Translations under genes and position numbers: made by a program
The notes under the pieces: generated by a model
What the model was told of the DNA's origin: nothing
Database searches by the model: none
The model's input: the letters and a program-made list of their open reading frames with translations, nothing else
Source of the DNA: Longimonas halophila
GTDB taxonomy: Bacteria; Bacteroidota; Rhodothermia; Rhodothermales; Salinibacteraceae
Direction of reading: 5' to 3'
NCBI RefSeq assembly: GCF_002554705.1
Contig: NZ_PDEP01000007.1
Location: 124,001-188,000, forward strand
Length of the DNA stretch: 64,000 bases
In this document: positions 34,317 to 42,352 of the stretch, piece after piece
Layout of the letters: each line of letters starts with the position of its first letter
Position numbering within the stretch: position 1 is the first letter of the stretch

Positions 34317-36071
34317 TCACCTATCGCTGAGGGCGGCAGCCACGTGGGCATCCAGCTGCGTGTGTACGTCGGCGTTTTCGGTGCGGTCAGTGCGGACTTC
34401 AATCAGGGCGCTGGTGCCGCGCTCACAGGCTGCCTGGTATGTATCCGCAAACTCGGCGCGCGTGCTCGGCTGGTGGTAGGGCAGGTCGAATGCCTCAGCA
34501 ATGGCTTTGAACGAGCGTCCGTGTGGGGTCGTAAAGTGCGGCTCGAACACGTCGCTGTGCTCGGCAATCGGCAGAAAGTGGAAGATGCCGCCGCCATCGT
34601 TGTTCACAACGACAGCGATCACCGGATGCGCCTCCAGCAATGCGAGGGCATTCACATCGTGCCAGGTGGCCAGGTCGCCAATGAGGAGCGTGGTCGGTGC
34701 ATCGCGCGCAATGCTGATGCCCGTTGCGGTGGCAATGGTGCCGTCGATACCGCTGGCTCCGCGGTTGGCAAACACCGGCACGTTCGCGCCCTGAGCTGTG
34801 GCGTAGCGCTGTGCATCGCGGATAGGCATGCTGCTGGCCAGCATCCACGCGTGGGTGTCGGGGATGTGCTCGCTGAGGGCGCGCGCCACACTTGGTTCGC
34901 TCAGCGGAGGTAGTTCCTCGTCCTCAAACCGTTGCGCAAGTGCATCACTCACGGCATCGTTAGCCCGCTTCCACTGACCGTTCCAGGAAGCCGGCGTGGC
35001 GGTGCGTGTAGGTAACGCATCCATGGCCGCTGCGACGGTTGTCTCGATGTGATGCGTACACCGGTGGTCGGGATCCACCCGAAGCGGCGCGGGACGAATG
35101 GTGGCGTAGACGCGTGCTTCCGCATCCCGCAGAAAATGCCGCATGGGTTTAGATACAAAGCGTCCGCCTACGTGCAGCACGACATCGGGACGAAGATCGG
35201 CTGCCTGATGATGGGCGATGTGGTGCGCGTGCGGCACCACGGGCGATTCGGCGCTCAGGCGAAGCTGCGAGGTGATGTCGGGCAGCACGGGCCAGTGCTG
35301 CGCGCGAGCCCAGTCGAGCAGTTCGTGCGCCTCGGCATCCGTAAGGCGGCCCGCCACAATGAGTCCGCGCTCGGCCTGTTGCACCGCCTCGGTGAGCGAA
35401 TCCGGAAGCAGCGCGTGCGGCACGGGCACCGGGTACGTGGTGAACGGCGTGCGCCGCTCGGCCCAGTGGTGCACGGCGGGGTCGTCGATCTCAAACGTCT
35501 GCTCGACCGGGTGCAGCGGCTTGCGGTACATCACATTCAGGTGTACGGGCCCGCCCGGCGGACGCTGAGCGTGGTGGAGCGCCTGGTCGACGGTGGTGAG
35601 CACAGATGCCAGCGGCGTGTCGGGGCTGGGCGGCGGCACATCGGCGCTCCAGCGTACGTGATCGCCAAAGAGCTTCACCTGGTCGATGGTCTGGTTGGCC
35701 CCGGTGCCCCGCAGCTCGGGCGGACGGTCGGCAGTCAGCAGCAGCATGGGGATACCCTCTTGCCCCGCCTCGGCCACGGCAGGCATGCCATTGGCTACAG
35801 CGGTGCCCGAGGTGGTAATCCACCCAGCAGGATGTCCTGTAGCACGTGCAAATCCCAGCGCAGCAAACGCCCCGCCGCGCTCATCCACATGTAACACAGA
35901 CTGCGCGACCGGATGCTGCGCGACGGCGGTCGTCAGGGGGGTAGAGCGCGAGCCGGGCGACACGAAAAACGTGTCGACGCCTGAGCGCACGCATTCGTCG
36001 ATCATGCAGCGCGCCCAGGCGTGGGTTCGGTTTGGAGCATCAAGTGGATTCGGAGCGGTCGAATGGTCCAT
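34317..36071 (-). CDS. menD: SEPHCHC synthase MenD
   Basis: MenD is a thiamine-diphosphate enzyme joining isochorismate and 2-oxoglutarate, the first committed menaquinone step. The protein is 584 aa. The N-terminal Pyr domain shows CVRSGVDTFFVSPGSRSTPL and the catalytic-Glu region HVDERGGAFAALGFA. The middle region has GTGANQTIDQVKLFGDHVRW and PGGPVHLNVMYRKPLHP. The C-terminal PP domain has FANRGASGIDGTIATATGIS and the ThDP motif GDLATWHDVNALALLEAHPV with VVVNNDGGGIFHFLP. All are intact. It lies between menF and menA in the same direction. Confidence 0.96.
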   Translation of the reverse strand: MDHSTAPNPLDAPNRTHAWARCMIDECVRSGVDTFFVSPGSRSTPLTTAVAQHPVAQSVLHVDERGGAFAALGFARATGHPAGWITTSGTAVANGMPAVAEAGQEGIPMLLLTADRPPELRGTGANQTIDQVKLFGDHVRWSADVPPPSPDTPLASVLTTVDQALHHAQRPPGGPVHLNVMYRKPLHPVEQTFEIDDPAVHHWAERRTPFTTYPVPVPHALLPDSLTEAVQQAERGLIVAGRLTDAEAHELLDWARAQHWPVLPDITSQLRLSAESPVVPHAHHIAHHQAADLRPDVVLHVGGRFVSKPMRHFLRDAEARVYATIRPAPLRVDPDHRCTHHIETTVAAAMDALPTRTATPASWNGQWKRANDAVSDALAQRFEDEELPPLSEPSVARALSEHIPDTHAWMLASSMPIRDAQRYATAQGANVPVFANRGASGIDGTIATATGISIARDAPTTLLIGDLATWHDVNALALLEAHPVIAVVVNNDGGGIFHFLPIAEHSDVFEPHFTTPHGRSFKAIAEAFDLPYHQPSTRAEFADTYQAACERGTSALIEVRTDRTENADVHTQLDAHVAAALSDR

Positions 36072-36130
36072 GCAACGGGTTGTATCTAAATAGAATGAGA
36101 TTTACGCAGTTGCAGCACTACCCCGCATCT

Positions 36131-36155
36131 CGTCGCGAGGCTCTGCCTCGTGACG
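36131..36155. repeat. Hairpin between menF and menD
   Basis: CGTCGCGAGGC (36131-36141) and GCCTCGTGACG (36145-36155) pair over 11 positions with one G-T wobble around a 3-nt loop. No T-tract follows. It is one of several hairpins placed in successive gaps of this gene series. Confidence 0.55.
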
Positions 36156-36215
36156 CAATCGTTCAGGGGCACAACAGGCATGACCCTTCGGGCCCCTCTG
36201 CCCCGTTTCACTCAC

Positions 36216-37622
36216 CTAACGCTCCAGTGCCGCCTTAAAATCCGCCAGCTTATTCTCGATCTCGTCCCACTCGCTGGCCGGGTCGGAGCCCTCTACGATG
36301 CCCGCGCCCGAGTAGAGTGTGAGCGTGTCGCGATCCACCAGTGCCGACCGGATGGCTACGAGCATTTCGGCGGCATCTTGCGTCATCCATCCCACGGGTC
36401 CGGCGTACCATCCACGGTCGAACGACTCGTGCTCGCGGATGAAGGCGCGGGCGGTGCGAGTGGGCGTGCCGCCGACCGCCGGCGTCGGATGCAGCGCGTT
36501 TAGCACGTTGAGCGGCGAGGTGGATTCGTGGAGCGTGGCAGTAATTTCGGAGCGCAGGTGCCGCTTGCGTTGCAGCGCCAGTTCGCTGGGAGCATCCGGC
36601 ATGTTCACGTCTGTGGCAAGCGGGGCCAGCGCATCCGCAATCGCATCTTGCACAAACGCATGCTCGCGGCGGTCTTTGTCGCTGGTCAGGAGTTCGTGGC
36701 GCAGCATGGCATCGTCGGCGGGCGTGGCGCCACGAGGACGCGTTCCGGCAATGGCTTCGGTGCGGAGCGTGTCGCCATGCATCCGAAACAGTCGTTCGGG
36801 CGTAGCGCCGATGAACGCCGGACCCGAGCGCTTGGGCTGCCATCCAAAGGCGGTACACTGCGGCGTTTCTTGCTGCAGGCGGTGCAGGAGCGCCCACGGC
36901 ATGAGCGCGTGGTCGAAGTGCAGGTCGACCGCACGGGCCAGCACCACTTTGCGAAGGTCCGTGCTGCGAATGGACTGTACGGCAGCACGCACTTGCCGCA
37001 TCCACTCCGCCCGCGTGGGCCGATCGGTACGGCGGATGCGGTGGGCATCGGTGTGGGCGTCGGGGATATTGGGGAAACGAAGCGCATCGATCTGGCGGAG
37101 GAGCGCCTCGTGCGCGGCAGTGTCGTGCGGAGCCACCAGGGTGGCATGCAGCCGCGTGGTGGAGCCACTGCGGTGCAGGGTAAAGCGTGGCAGCATGAAC
37201 GTCCACGCTCCAAAGTCAGCCCACGCTGCCTCGCGCTCTGATGTCGGGTCGAAGCGCGCCCCGCCCCACAGACGCACTGCAGGCGGCAGGCGATCGAGCC
37301 ACGGCGCAAGGCGCTCCACGACCGAGGCAGGGACGGTCTCCCCAGATCCGGCTTCACCCTGCCACTGACGAGCGGCCCCCACTACCGCGTAGGTGCTATC
37401 GGTGGTACGGCTGCGCCAGTAGACAAACGGAGCCTGCGTTTGCACCGCGCCCCATGCCAAGGGATCGATGGCAACAGGCACCTTAACCGACACCGCCCGC
37501 ACCTGCTTCACGCCGTTCATGGATTGCACGGCCTGCCGTACCTTGGCGCGCAGCGCCTGGCGCACAGCATCGGCGTCGATGCGATCGTCGGACGGAGCCG
37601 AAACCAGAGAAAGAGGGATCAT
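36216..37622 (-). CDS. menF: Isochorismate synthase MenF
   Basis: MenF converts chorismate to isochorismate. The ATG at 37622 (MIPLSLVSAPSDDRIDADAV) gives 468 aa; the frame extends to 37694 without similarity. The chorismate-binding core is C-terminal. It shows VRAAVQSIRSTDLRKVVLAR, FIGATPERLFRMHGDTLRTE, AIAGTRPRGATPADDAML, LLTSDKDRREHAFVQDAI, LNALHPTPAVGGTPTRTA and YSGAGIVEGSDPASEWDEIE with ENKLADF. The Lys in DLRKVVLAR is the general base typical of isochorismate and salicylate synthases. Adjacency to menD supports MenF over EntC-type siderophore enzymes. It is preceded by a histidine-phosphatase gene with an 80-nt gap. Confidence 0.94.
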   Translation of the reverse strand: MIPLSLVSAPSDDRIDADAVRQALRAKVRQAVQSMNGVKQVRAVSVKVPVAIDPLAWGAVQTQAPFVYWRSRTTDSTYAVVGAARQWQGEAGSGETVPASVVERLAPWLDRLPPAVRLWGGARFDPTSEREAAWADFGAWTFMLPRFTLHRSGSTTRLHATLVAPHDTAAHEALLRQIDALRFPNIPDAHTDAHRIRRTDRPTRAEWMRQVRAAVQSIRSTDLRKVVLARAVDLHFDHALMPWALLHRLQQETPQCTAFGWQPKRSGPAFIGATPERLFRMHGDTLRTEAIAGTRPRGATPADDAMLRHELLTSDKDRREHAFVQDAIADALAPLATDVNMPDAPSELALQRKRHLRSEITATLHESTSPLNVLNALHPTPAVGGTPTRTARAFIREHESFDRGWYAGPVGWMTQDAAEMLVAIRSALVDRDTLTLYSGAGIVEGSDPASEWDEIENKLADFKAALER

Positions 37623-37665
37623 AGGGCGAACGGAAGTCAACCAGCAAGGGCACAGCAGCAGCGGT

Positions 37666-37687
37666 GCGCATTGTTTCGTGAATGCGC
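37666..37687. other. Small hairpin upstream of menF
   Basis: GCGCATT (37666-37672) and AATGCGC (37681-37687) form a perfect 7-bp stem around GTTTCGTG. It lies between the histidine-phosphatase stop and the menF start and may be a leader hairpin for menF. Confidence 0.4.
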
Positions 37688-37702
37688 GCAGCACGTACAG
37701 AG

Positions 37703-38335
37703 TTACGACGCCAGGTGGCGCACGCTATTCGTTACCTGGGCTTCGAAGGTGTCATGTTCATGCGTTACGACGTACAGTCCCGTGTTGGCATGCGGCACGT
37801 TCGGCATCTGCGTAAGATCGCCATCGTAGAGCAGCGAGGCCAGCATGATGCGCATGTAGCGCCCATGGGTTACAACCAGTACGTGCTCGCCAGCGTGCGC
37901 CTCAAGGATCACATCAATGGCGCGGCGCGCGCGGCGCTCCACCTGACGCGGCGACTCGCCGCCTTCAACGGGGGCTTCTACTTCACCCGCCCGCCAGCGC
38001 GTTTTGATCGCTTTCATAGCCGCAGTGCGCTCGTCGGTGGGCGGCGTGCCTTCGTACACGCCCCAGCTAATCTCTTTCAGGTCGTCGAGATAGGCGTACG
38101 GCAGCGGCTCGTGAGGCACGCCTAAAATTTTGGCCGTCTGGCGCGCGCGGACCAGCGTGCTGGCGTACACCGCGTCGAGCGGCGTATCGGCCAGGTGAAC
38201 AGCCAGCGCCTCGGCCTGCGCCCGGCCTGTTTCGTTTAGCGCACTATCAACGCCGCTCCCTTGCATGATGTGGTCGCGGTTGTAATCGGTTTCGCCGTGG
38301 CGCGTGACGTACAGCGTAGTGGGCTCAGCAGGCAT
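37703..38335 (-). CDS. Histidine phosphatase family protein (phosphoglycerate mutase-like)
   Basis: The ATG at 38335 (MPAEPTTLYVTRHGETDYNR) gives 210 aa. The catalytic RHGE motif with phospho-acceptor His is at about residues 12-15. Other family residues are in SALNETGRAQAEALAVHL, YASTLVRARQTAKIL (second Arg), LKEISWGVYEGTPPTDE and VLVVTHGRYMRIMLASLL (second catalytic His). The substrate cannot be read from the sequence; alpha-ribazole phosphatases, broad-specificity phosphatases and cofactor-dependent mutases all share this fold. The long open frame upstream to 38590 overlaps the next gene in a different frame and is not used. The position just upstream of menF suggests co-transcription rather than a menaquinone role. 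Confidence 0.9.
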   Translation of the reverse strand: MPAEPTTLYVTRHGETDYNRDHIMQGSGVDSALNETGRAQAEALAVHLADTPLDAVYASTLVRARQTAKILGVPHEPLPYAYLDDLKEISWGVYEGTPPTDERTAAMKAIKTRWRAGEVEAPVEGGESPRQVERRARRAIDVILEAHAGEHVLVVTHGRYMRIMLASLLYDGDLTQMPNVPHANTGLYVVTHEHDTFEAQVTNSVRHLAS

Positions 38336-38352
38336 TGCAGGCAGTAGACTCG

Positions 38353-39078
38353 TCAGGAAGAAGGTGAAGGCCCACGCGTCGACGTATCGGGCGGGGGACG
38401 CACGTCGTCCATGTCGTCGGCGCGGGCGGTCCAGTGGCGAATGATATCGCCGAGCATCCGGTCGATCTGATCCAGCGATGCACCGTAGTGGCGTGCGGCG
38501 CGCACGATGACCGCTCGCAGCACCTGGTCGGCCACTGGCAGACGGTACAGACCGCGCCACAGCCGGTGCACAATTGGGTCGGTGGCCCATCGCAGCAGGC
38601 CCCAGCGCAGCAGCACAAACCCGACCAGTCCCGTACCGACGGCCGCCAGCTGCTCACCCGCCGCCAGATAGCTCAGCACCACCACGTAGAACAGCCCTTG
38701 CACCACCGGCTGATTGAGGATGCGCACCATCCCCATGATCCTCCAGCTTACAACAGCCGGACAGAACGCCTTCCAGCCCAGGTAGGCCCCGAGCATGCAG
38801 GCAAATGCCGGAACAGGACTCAGCACCATCAGCAGTATCGGCAGAAGCCACACCGCCAGCGTCTGCGGCGAATGGATCCACCGGCCTGCGTACGTCACCA
38901 GCGTTTCAAGCGACACATGCTCCAGCACATCGGCCGCATAGGTGCGCACGTCGTCCTCCCGCACATGAAACCATAGCCCGTTCGAGGTAAACATGCCGTA
39001 GGGCGTGTCCAAAATGGTAACCTCTTCGCGGGCAAATAGGCCCATAGGCAGAAGCAATTGGTGCAAAAGCAATAGCAT
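38353..39078 (-). CDS. Membrane protein of unknown function
   Basis: The product is 241 aa with about four hydrophobic segments, near residues 1-14, 75-100, 125-140 and 145-160. The N-terminal third is mostly outside the membrane (FAREEVTILDTPYGMFTSNG, then WFHVREDDVRTYAADVLE). The C-terminal region is helical and basic and ends in a Pro/Ser-rich tail. I do not recognise the family and see no catalytic motif. It ends 17 nt before the histidine-phosphatase start and probably heads the minus-strand series that includes the men genes. The opening residues MLLLLHQLLLPMG are very hydrophobic, so a later start at M12 is possible. Confidence 0.65.
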   Translation of the reverse strand: MLLLLHQLLLPMGLFAREEVTILDTPYGMFTSNGLWFHVREDDVRTYAADVLEHVSLETLVTYAGRWIHSPQTLAVWLLPILLMVLSPVPAFACMLGAYLGWKAFCPAVVSWRIMGMVRILNQPVVQGLFYVVVLSYLAAGEQLAAVGTGLVGFVLLRWGLLRWATDPIVHRLWRGLYRLPVADQVLRAVIVRAARHYGASLDQIDRMLGDIIRHWTARADDMDDVRPPPDTSTRGPSPSS

Positions 39079-39387
39079 GAAATCTACATCCGCGTCCGGG
39101 ATGCAGTTTCAGAATTATTTGAAAACGGTGGGGAGGCGACAAGATCGATGCATCGCTCGATTCGAATCTTAGCATTTTTTATTTGCGGTTTATCGTATAC
39201 GCAGCCTGGGCGGCTCCCTGTCAAGTCCTCATTTTGAGCGTCCTGCTATCGACAGGCGCTGGGGCATACGGCTGAGGCGGTCTCGTTTCGCCGATACGGA
39301 GGCACTGCGTCTTCACACTTGCGTTTTTCCCGCCTGCTTAGGTAAATTTTATATTGCATTACACATATACATCCACGCTTCCCGTCC
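39079..39387. other. Divergent AT-rich region between the unknown membrane protein and yqiJ-like genes
   Basis: A 309-bp gap. It contains a perfect 10-bp palindrome CGATGCATCG (39146-39155) and AT-rich blocks at about 39165-39195 and 39340-39370 that probably hold promoters for both directions. No element with exact Bacteroidota spacing was found, nor any RNA gene. Confidence 0.45.
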
Positions 39388-40074
39388 ATGGACGCGACGG
39401 CGCTTTTCAAGCCTGCACTGCTTATCTTCACCATCCCGCTACTCCTGGCATGTGCCTTTAGCGGTCTTGCCCTGCTGGGTCTTTTCGACCTGGATGGGTT
39501 CGATGTCGATGTAGACCTGGATACCGAGGTCGACCTTGACGCCGATGTGGACCTGGATGCAGACGCCGATGCCGGGGGCGGCGGAGTGCTTCAGACGCTC
39601 GGGCTTGGCATGATCCCGCTCTCCCTTTTTCTGATTCTGTTCTGCTTCAGCTTTGGCTGGGTTGGACTGCTGCTCGTTAGTCTGCTGGGATCGACCGTGT
39701 CGAGCATGGTGGGCACCGGACTGGCCACCTCGCTCGTGCTGGCTCTGCCGGCTGGAGCAGCGGCCGTGCTCATTACAGCCCCTACGTCGCGTCTGCTACA
39801 GCCGCTGTTTCAAGACTACGGCGTTGCCAAAGGAGCCAGCGAGTTGGTTGGAACGGTAGGCGTGCTCTCCACACAGCGGGTCACTCCTACATTTGGCTCG
39901 GCTACCGTCCGCATGAAGGGACGCGGTCGCGTGGAGGTCAGTGTGCGTGCCGATGACAATGATAACGACCTCGCCCTCAACTATGGCGACCGGGTGCTGC
40001 TGTACGATTACGATCCGGAGCGTAACTTTTATTACGTTGCGCCCCTCAACGACAACGATCTCGACCGCCTGTAA
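39388..40074 (+). CDS. YqiJ-like/NfeD-related membrane protein with Asp-rich loop
   Basis: The product is 228 aa. TM1 covers about residues 10-32 (LLIFTIPLLLACAFSGLALLGL). It is followed by an Asp-rich repeat loop at about 33-63 alternating Asp with Val/Leu/Ala (FDVDVDLDTEVDLDADVDLD). Two more helices follow (PLSLFLILFCFSFGWVGLLL and a Gly/Ala-rich helix). The C-terminal domain (SELVGTVGVLSTQRVTPTFG ... RVEVSVRADDNDNDLALNYG ... DRVLLYDYDPERNFYYV) fits the OB-fold of YqiJ/NfeD proteins. The flotillin gene follows 245 nt downstream, the same pairing as E. coli yqiJ-yqiK. The Asp-rich loop is not part of E. coli YqiJ as I remember it and could bind cations. A MITE-like element begins right at its stop codon. 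Confidence 0.75.
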   Translation: MDATALFKPALLIFTIPLLLACAFSGLALLGLFDLDGFDVDVDLDTEVDLDADVDLDADADAGGGGVLQTLGLGMIPLSLFLILFCFSFGWVGLLLVSLLGSTVSSMVGTGLATSLVLALPAGAAAVLITAPTSRLLQPLFQDYGVAKGASELVGTVGVLSTQRVTPTFGSATVRMKGRGRVEVSVRADDNDNDLALNYGDRVLLYDYDPERNFYYVAPLNDNDLDRL

Positions 40075-40236
40075 GAACCTGTTTTGATTTCTTATTTTGG
40101 GCTGCGAGCGGTTCCGCTGGGCTGCAAATTGCCCCTAATCTCGGCCCGTAGCCCCGGCTACGAACCTCGATTGGAGTCCAATTTTCGCCTCAGCGGCCCT
40201 CGCTCTCGCCGTCAAACCAAAACCCAAACAGGTTCT
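40074..40236. mobile_element. MITE-like palindromic element between yqiJ-like and flotillin genes
   Basis: Perfect 11-bp terminal inverted repeats, AGAACCTGTTT (40074-40084) and AAACAGGTTCT (40226-40236), bound a 163-bp non-coding segment. The inner sequence is itself imperfectly self-complementary and centres on GTAGCCCCGGCTAC, so the whole can fold into one long hairpin. The left end abuts the stop codon of the upstream gene. It has no transposase. It resembles a non-autonomous miniature element; the parental IS family was not identified. Confidence 0.65.
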
Positions 40237-40319
40237 AACACCGCCGGCTGAGTTTCTTCTGGACCTTTCCCGGCTCCTTTCACCCCATCGTTTTCTTTTA
40301 ACACGACTTCACCGCTCTA

Positions 40320-42140
40320 ATGGGCGCATCAACTGTTACGCTTCTCCTTTTCGGCGGCATTGGCTTGCTGGTCTTTGCATTAGTGCTGTTCAGCATGATC
40401 AGCAAGTTCTTCGTCAAAGCCGAGGCGGGGGAGGCACTTGTAAAAACCGGCTTCGGACTCGCCACGCCCGGCGTGTCGCTCAGCTCCGCCTTCGTCATTC
40501 CACTCATTCACCGCGTCGATACGCTCGACCTCACCGTAAAGACGGTGCGGATCGTGCGGCGCGAGCACGAGAGCCTGTCCTGTGCCGATGGCATCCGTGC
40601 CGAGGTGGAGGTCGACTTCTACATTAAGATCAACCCGATGGAGGACGACATTCAGCACGTGGCTGCCACCATTGGCTGCGACCGGGCGTCTAACATCGCG
40701 ATCCTGCGCGAACTGTTCGAGGCAAAATTCGCCGACGCCCTGAAAACCGCCGGAGCGAAGCTACAGTTCGACCAGCTCTACCATAACCGCCGCGCGTTCC
40801 GCGATGAGATTTTGGCCGCGCTGGGCGAGGATGGCGATCAGGAGATTGTGCTCAACGGCTACAAGCTCGACGATGTAGCCATCCAGTATCTGGAGCAGCT
40901 GCCGCTGGAGATGCACAACGAAGACAACGTACTCGATGCGCGCGGTCGTAAGGAGATCGCCGAGCGTACCTCCTCAGAGGTAGAGAGCGCCAACCAGCGC
41001 CTCCGCCAAAAAGAAGTGACGATTGCCGAGCAAGACCGCGAGGCGCAGGTCCGGCAGCTCTCAATCGAGCAAGACATCAAAGAGCGCGAGGCGAAGCAAG
41101 AACGCGAGATTCGCGAGGCCGAGTCGACCGAGCACGCGCAGACCCAAAAGACCGAGGCCCAGCAGCAGCAGGTCGCCGAAGAAGCACGCATCCGCACGGA
41201 GCGCCGCGTTCGCGTAGCCGAAGAGGAGCGCGAGCAGGAGGTCATGGAAGCCGAGATCAAGCGCGAGCGCTCTGTGTCCCTCGCAAAGGAGCAGAAACAG
41301 GAAGAGATCGAAAGCGCCAAGGTACGCCGCGAGCGGGCGGTGTCGCTGGCCAACGAAGAGAAGCAGCAAGACATCGAAATCGCGCGCATCAACCGCGAAG
41401 CTGCCGAGGCGGAAGCGCAGAAAACCAAGCTCACCAAGCTGGAGGAGACGGCGCTGCAGGAGGCCGAATTCGTCCGTGCCGACGAGCAGAAGGAGACGGT
41501 GCGGGCCGTGGAGCGCGCCAATCGAACGAAGCAGATCGAAGTGATTGAGGCCGAGCAGGATGCCGAGGTCGAGCGCCAGGAGCGTCAGGTGGAGGCCGAC
41601 GTGCAGGCGTACGAAATCCGTACTGTGGCCGAAGCCAACCTTGAAGCTGCCCAACTCGACGCCGATGCCGCCGAGAAGAAGGCACTCGCCGTAAAAACGG
41701 TGGGGCTTGCCGAGGCGGAGGTCCGCCGTGCCGAACTGGATGCCGAGAACGCGATCCAGCAGCAGGTCATTCTGGCGCAGAGCCTGGAGCAGCTCATTCC
41801 GCAGCTGCCCGAGCTCGTCGAGAAGCTCGTGCAGCCCGCCGAGCAGATCGACAGCATCCGTGTGCTCAATGTCAACGGCCTGGAGGGCAGCCCGTCGCTG
41901 TCCGCACAGCCCGGTGGCGATGGCGCACAGGGACGCTCCAGTTCGATTACGGGCGATGTTATGGGCACGGTGCTCAATGTGGGCCTGCTGATGCCTGTGA
42001 TCCGGGAGGTCATGCAGGGCCTTCAGGGCAACGAAGACGCCGACCGCCTCATCGAAACGCTCCGCAACGTGCCAGGCGGCCAGTCGCTGCTCGACTCGGT
42101 CGACGTGGAGGTGTCGCCAAGCGACGGGAACGACGCGTGA
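40320..42140 (+). CDS. Flotillin family protein (YqiK-like)
   Basis: The product is 606 aa. An N-terminal membrane helix (LLLFGGIGLLVFALVLFSMI) precedes an SPFH/band-7 domain (about 35-200; FFVKAEAGEALVKTGFG-like start, DLTVKTVRIVRREHESLSCA, EVEVDFYIKINPMEDDIQHV). A long coiled coil at about 215-490 follows, rich in Glu, Arg and Lys. Within it, units such as EEREQEVMEAEIKRERSVSL, AKEQKQEEIESAKVRRERAV and ANEEKQQDIEIARINREAAE repeat about every 25 residues. The flotillin C-terminal region (LEQLIPQLPELVEKLVQPAE ... SIRVLNVNG) mediates oligomerisation. Flotillins scaffold membrane microdomains. Pairing with the YqiJ-like gene supports membrane-fluidity or stress roles. Confidence 0.93.
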   Translation: MGASTVTLLLFGGIGLLVFALVLFSMISKFFVKAEAGEALVKTGFGLATPGVSLSSAFVIPLIHRVDTLDLTVKTVRIVRREHESLSCADGIRAEVEVDFYIKINPMEDDIQHVAATIGCDRASNIAILRELFEAKFADALKTAGAKLQFDQLYHNRRAFRDEILAALGEDGDQEIVLNGYKLDDVAIQYLEQLPLEMHNEDNVLDARGRKEIAERTSSEVESANQRLRQKEVTIAEQDREAQVRQLSIEQDIKEREAKQEREIREAESTEHAQTQKTEAQQQQVAEEARIRTERRVRVAEEEREQEVMEAEIKRERSVSLAKEQKQEEIESAKVRRERAVSLANEEKQQDIEIARINREAAEAEAQKTKLTKLEETALQEAEFVRADEQKETVRAVERANRTKQIEVIEAEQDAEVERQERQVEADVQAYEIRTVAEANLEAAQLDADAAEKKALAVKTVGLAEAEVRRAELDAENAIQQQVILAQSLEQLIPQLPELVEKLVQPAEQIDSIRVLNVNGLEGSPSLSAQPGGDGAQGRSSSITGDVMGTVLNVGLLMPVIREVMQGLQGNEDADRLIETLRNVPGGQSLLDSVDVEVSPSDGNDA

Positions 42141-42164
42141 TGTGGCATCTTCTTCTGCGCGACC

Positions 42165-42183
42165 GTAAGAACCCGTTTTGATT
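42165..42183 (+). repeat. Solitary copy of the MITE left end downstream of flotillin
   Basis: GTAAGAACCCGTTTTGATT here matches 18 of 19 bases of the left end of the element at 40071-40089, in the same orientation. No matching right end was found before 42352. The flotillin gene is thus bracketed by related ends. Confidence 0.5.
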
Positions 42184-42352
42184 GTTCTCTTAACGAACTA
42201 TGCGTCTAAGTACAATCACGTGCGTTGGAGAAAGAAGCATCGTTGATGCGGTGTAGGGGGTTCGGCGCCCTGTTCAGGACCGTCGGTGTCGACTTGGCGG
42301 AGGCGCTTCTGCACATACCATTCCCCACAACTTGATGCCCCGCAACGTGGGT

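Noticed and set aside
33161..34330. 389-codon plus-strand open frame over menA
   Set aside because: Antisense to menA and extends into repeat-bearing gaps; very basic, no domain.
38336..38590. N-terminal extension of the histidine phosphatase
   Set aside because: It overlaps the membrane-protein gene in another frame, is Arg/Pro-rich, and the RHGE motif already sits correctly after the ATG at 38335.
39160..39180. TTCGAATC-like string resembling a tRNA T-arm
   Set aside because: No acceptor, D or anticodon stems can be formed around it.
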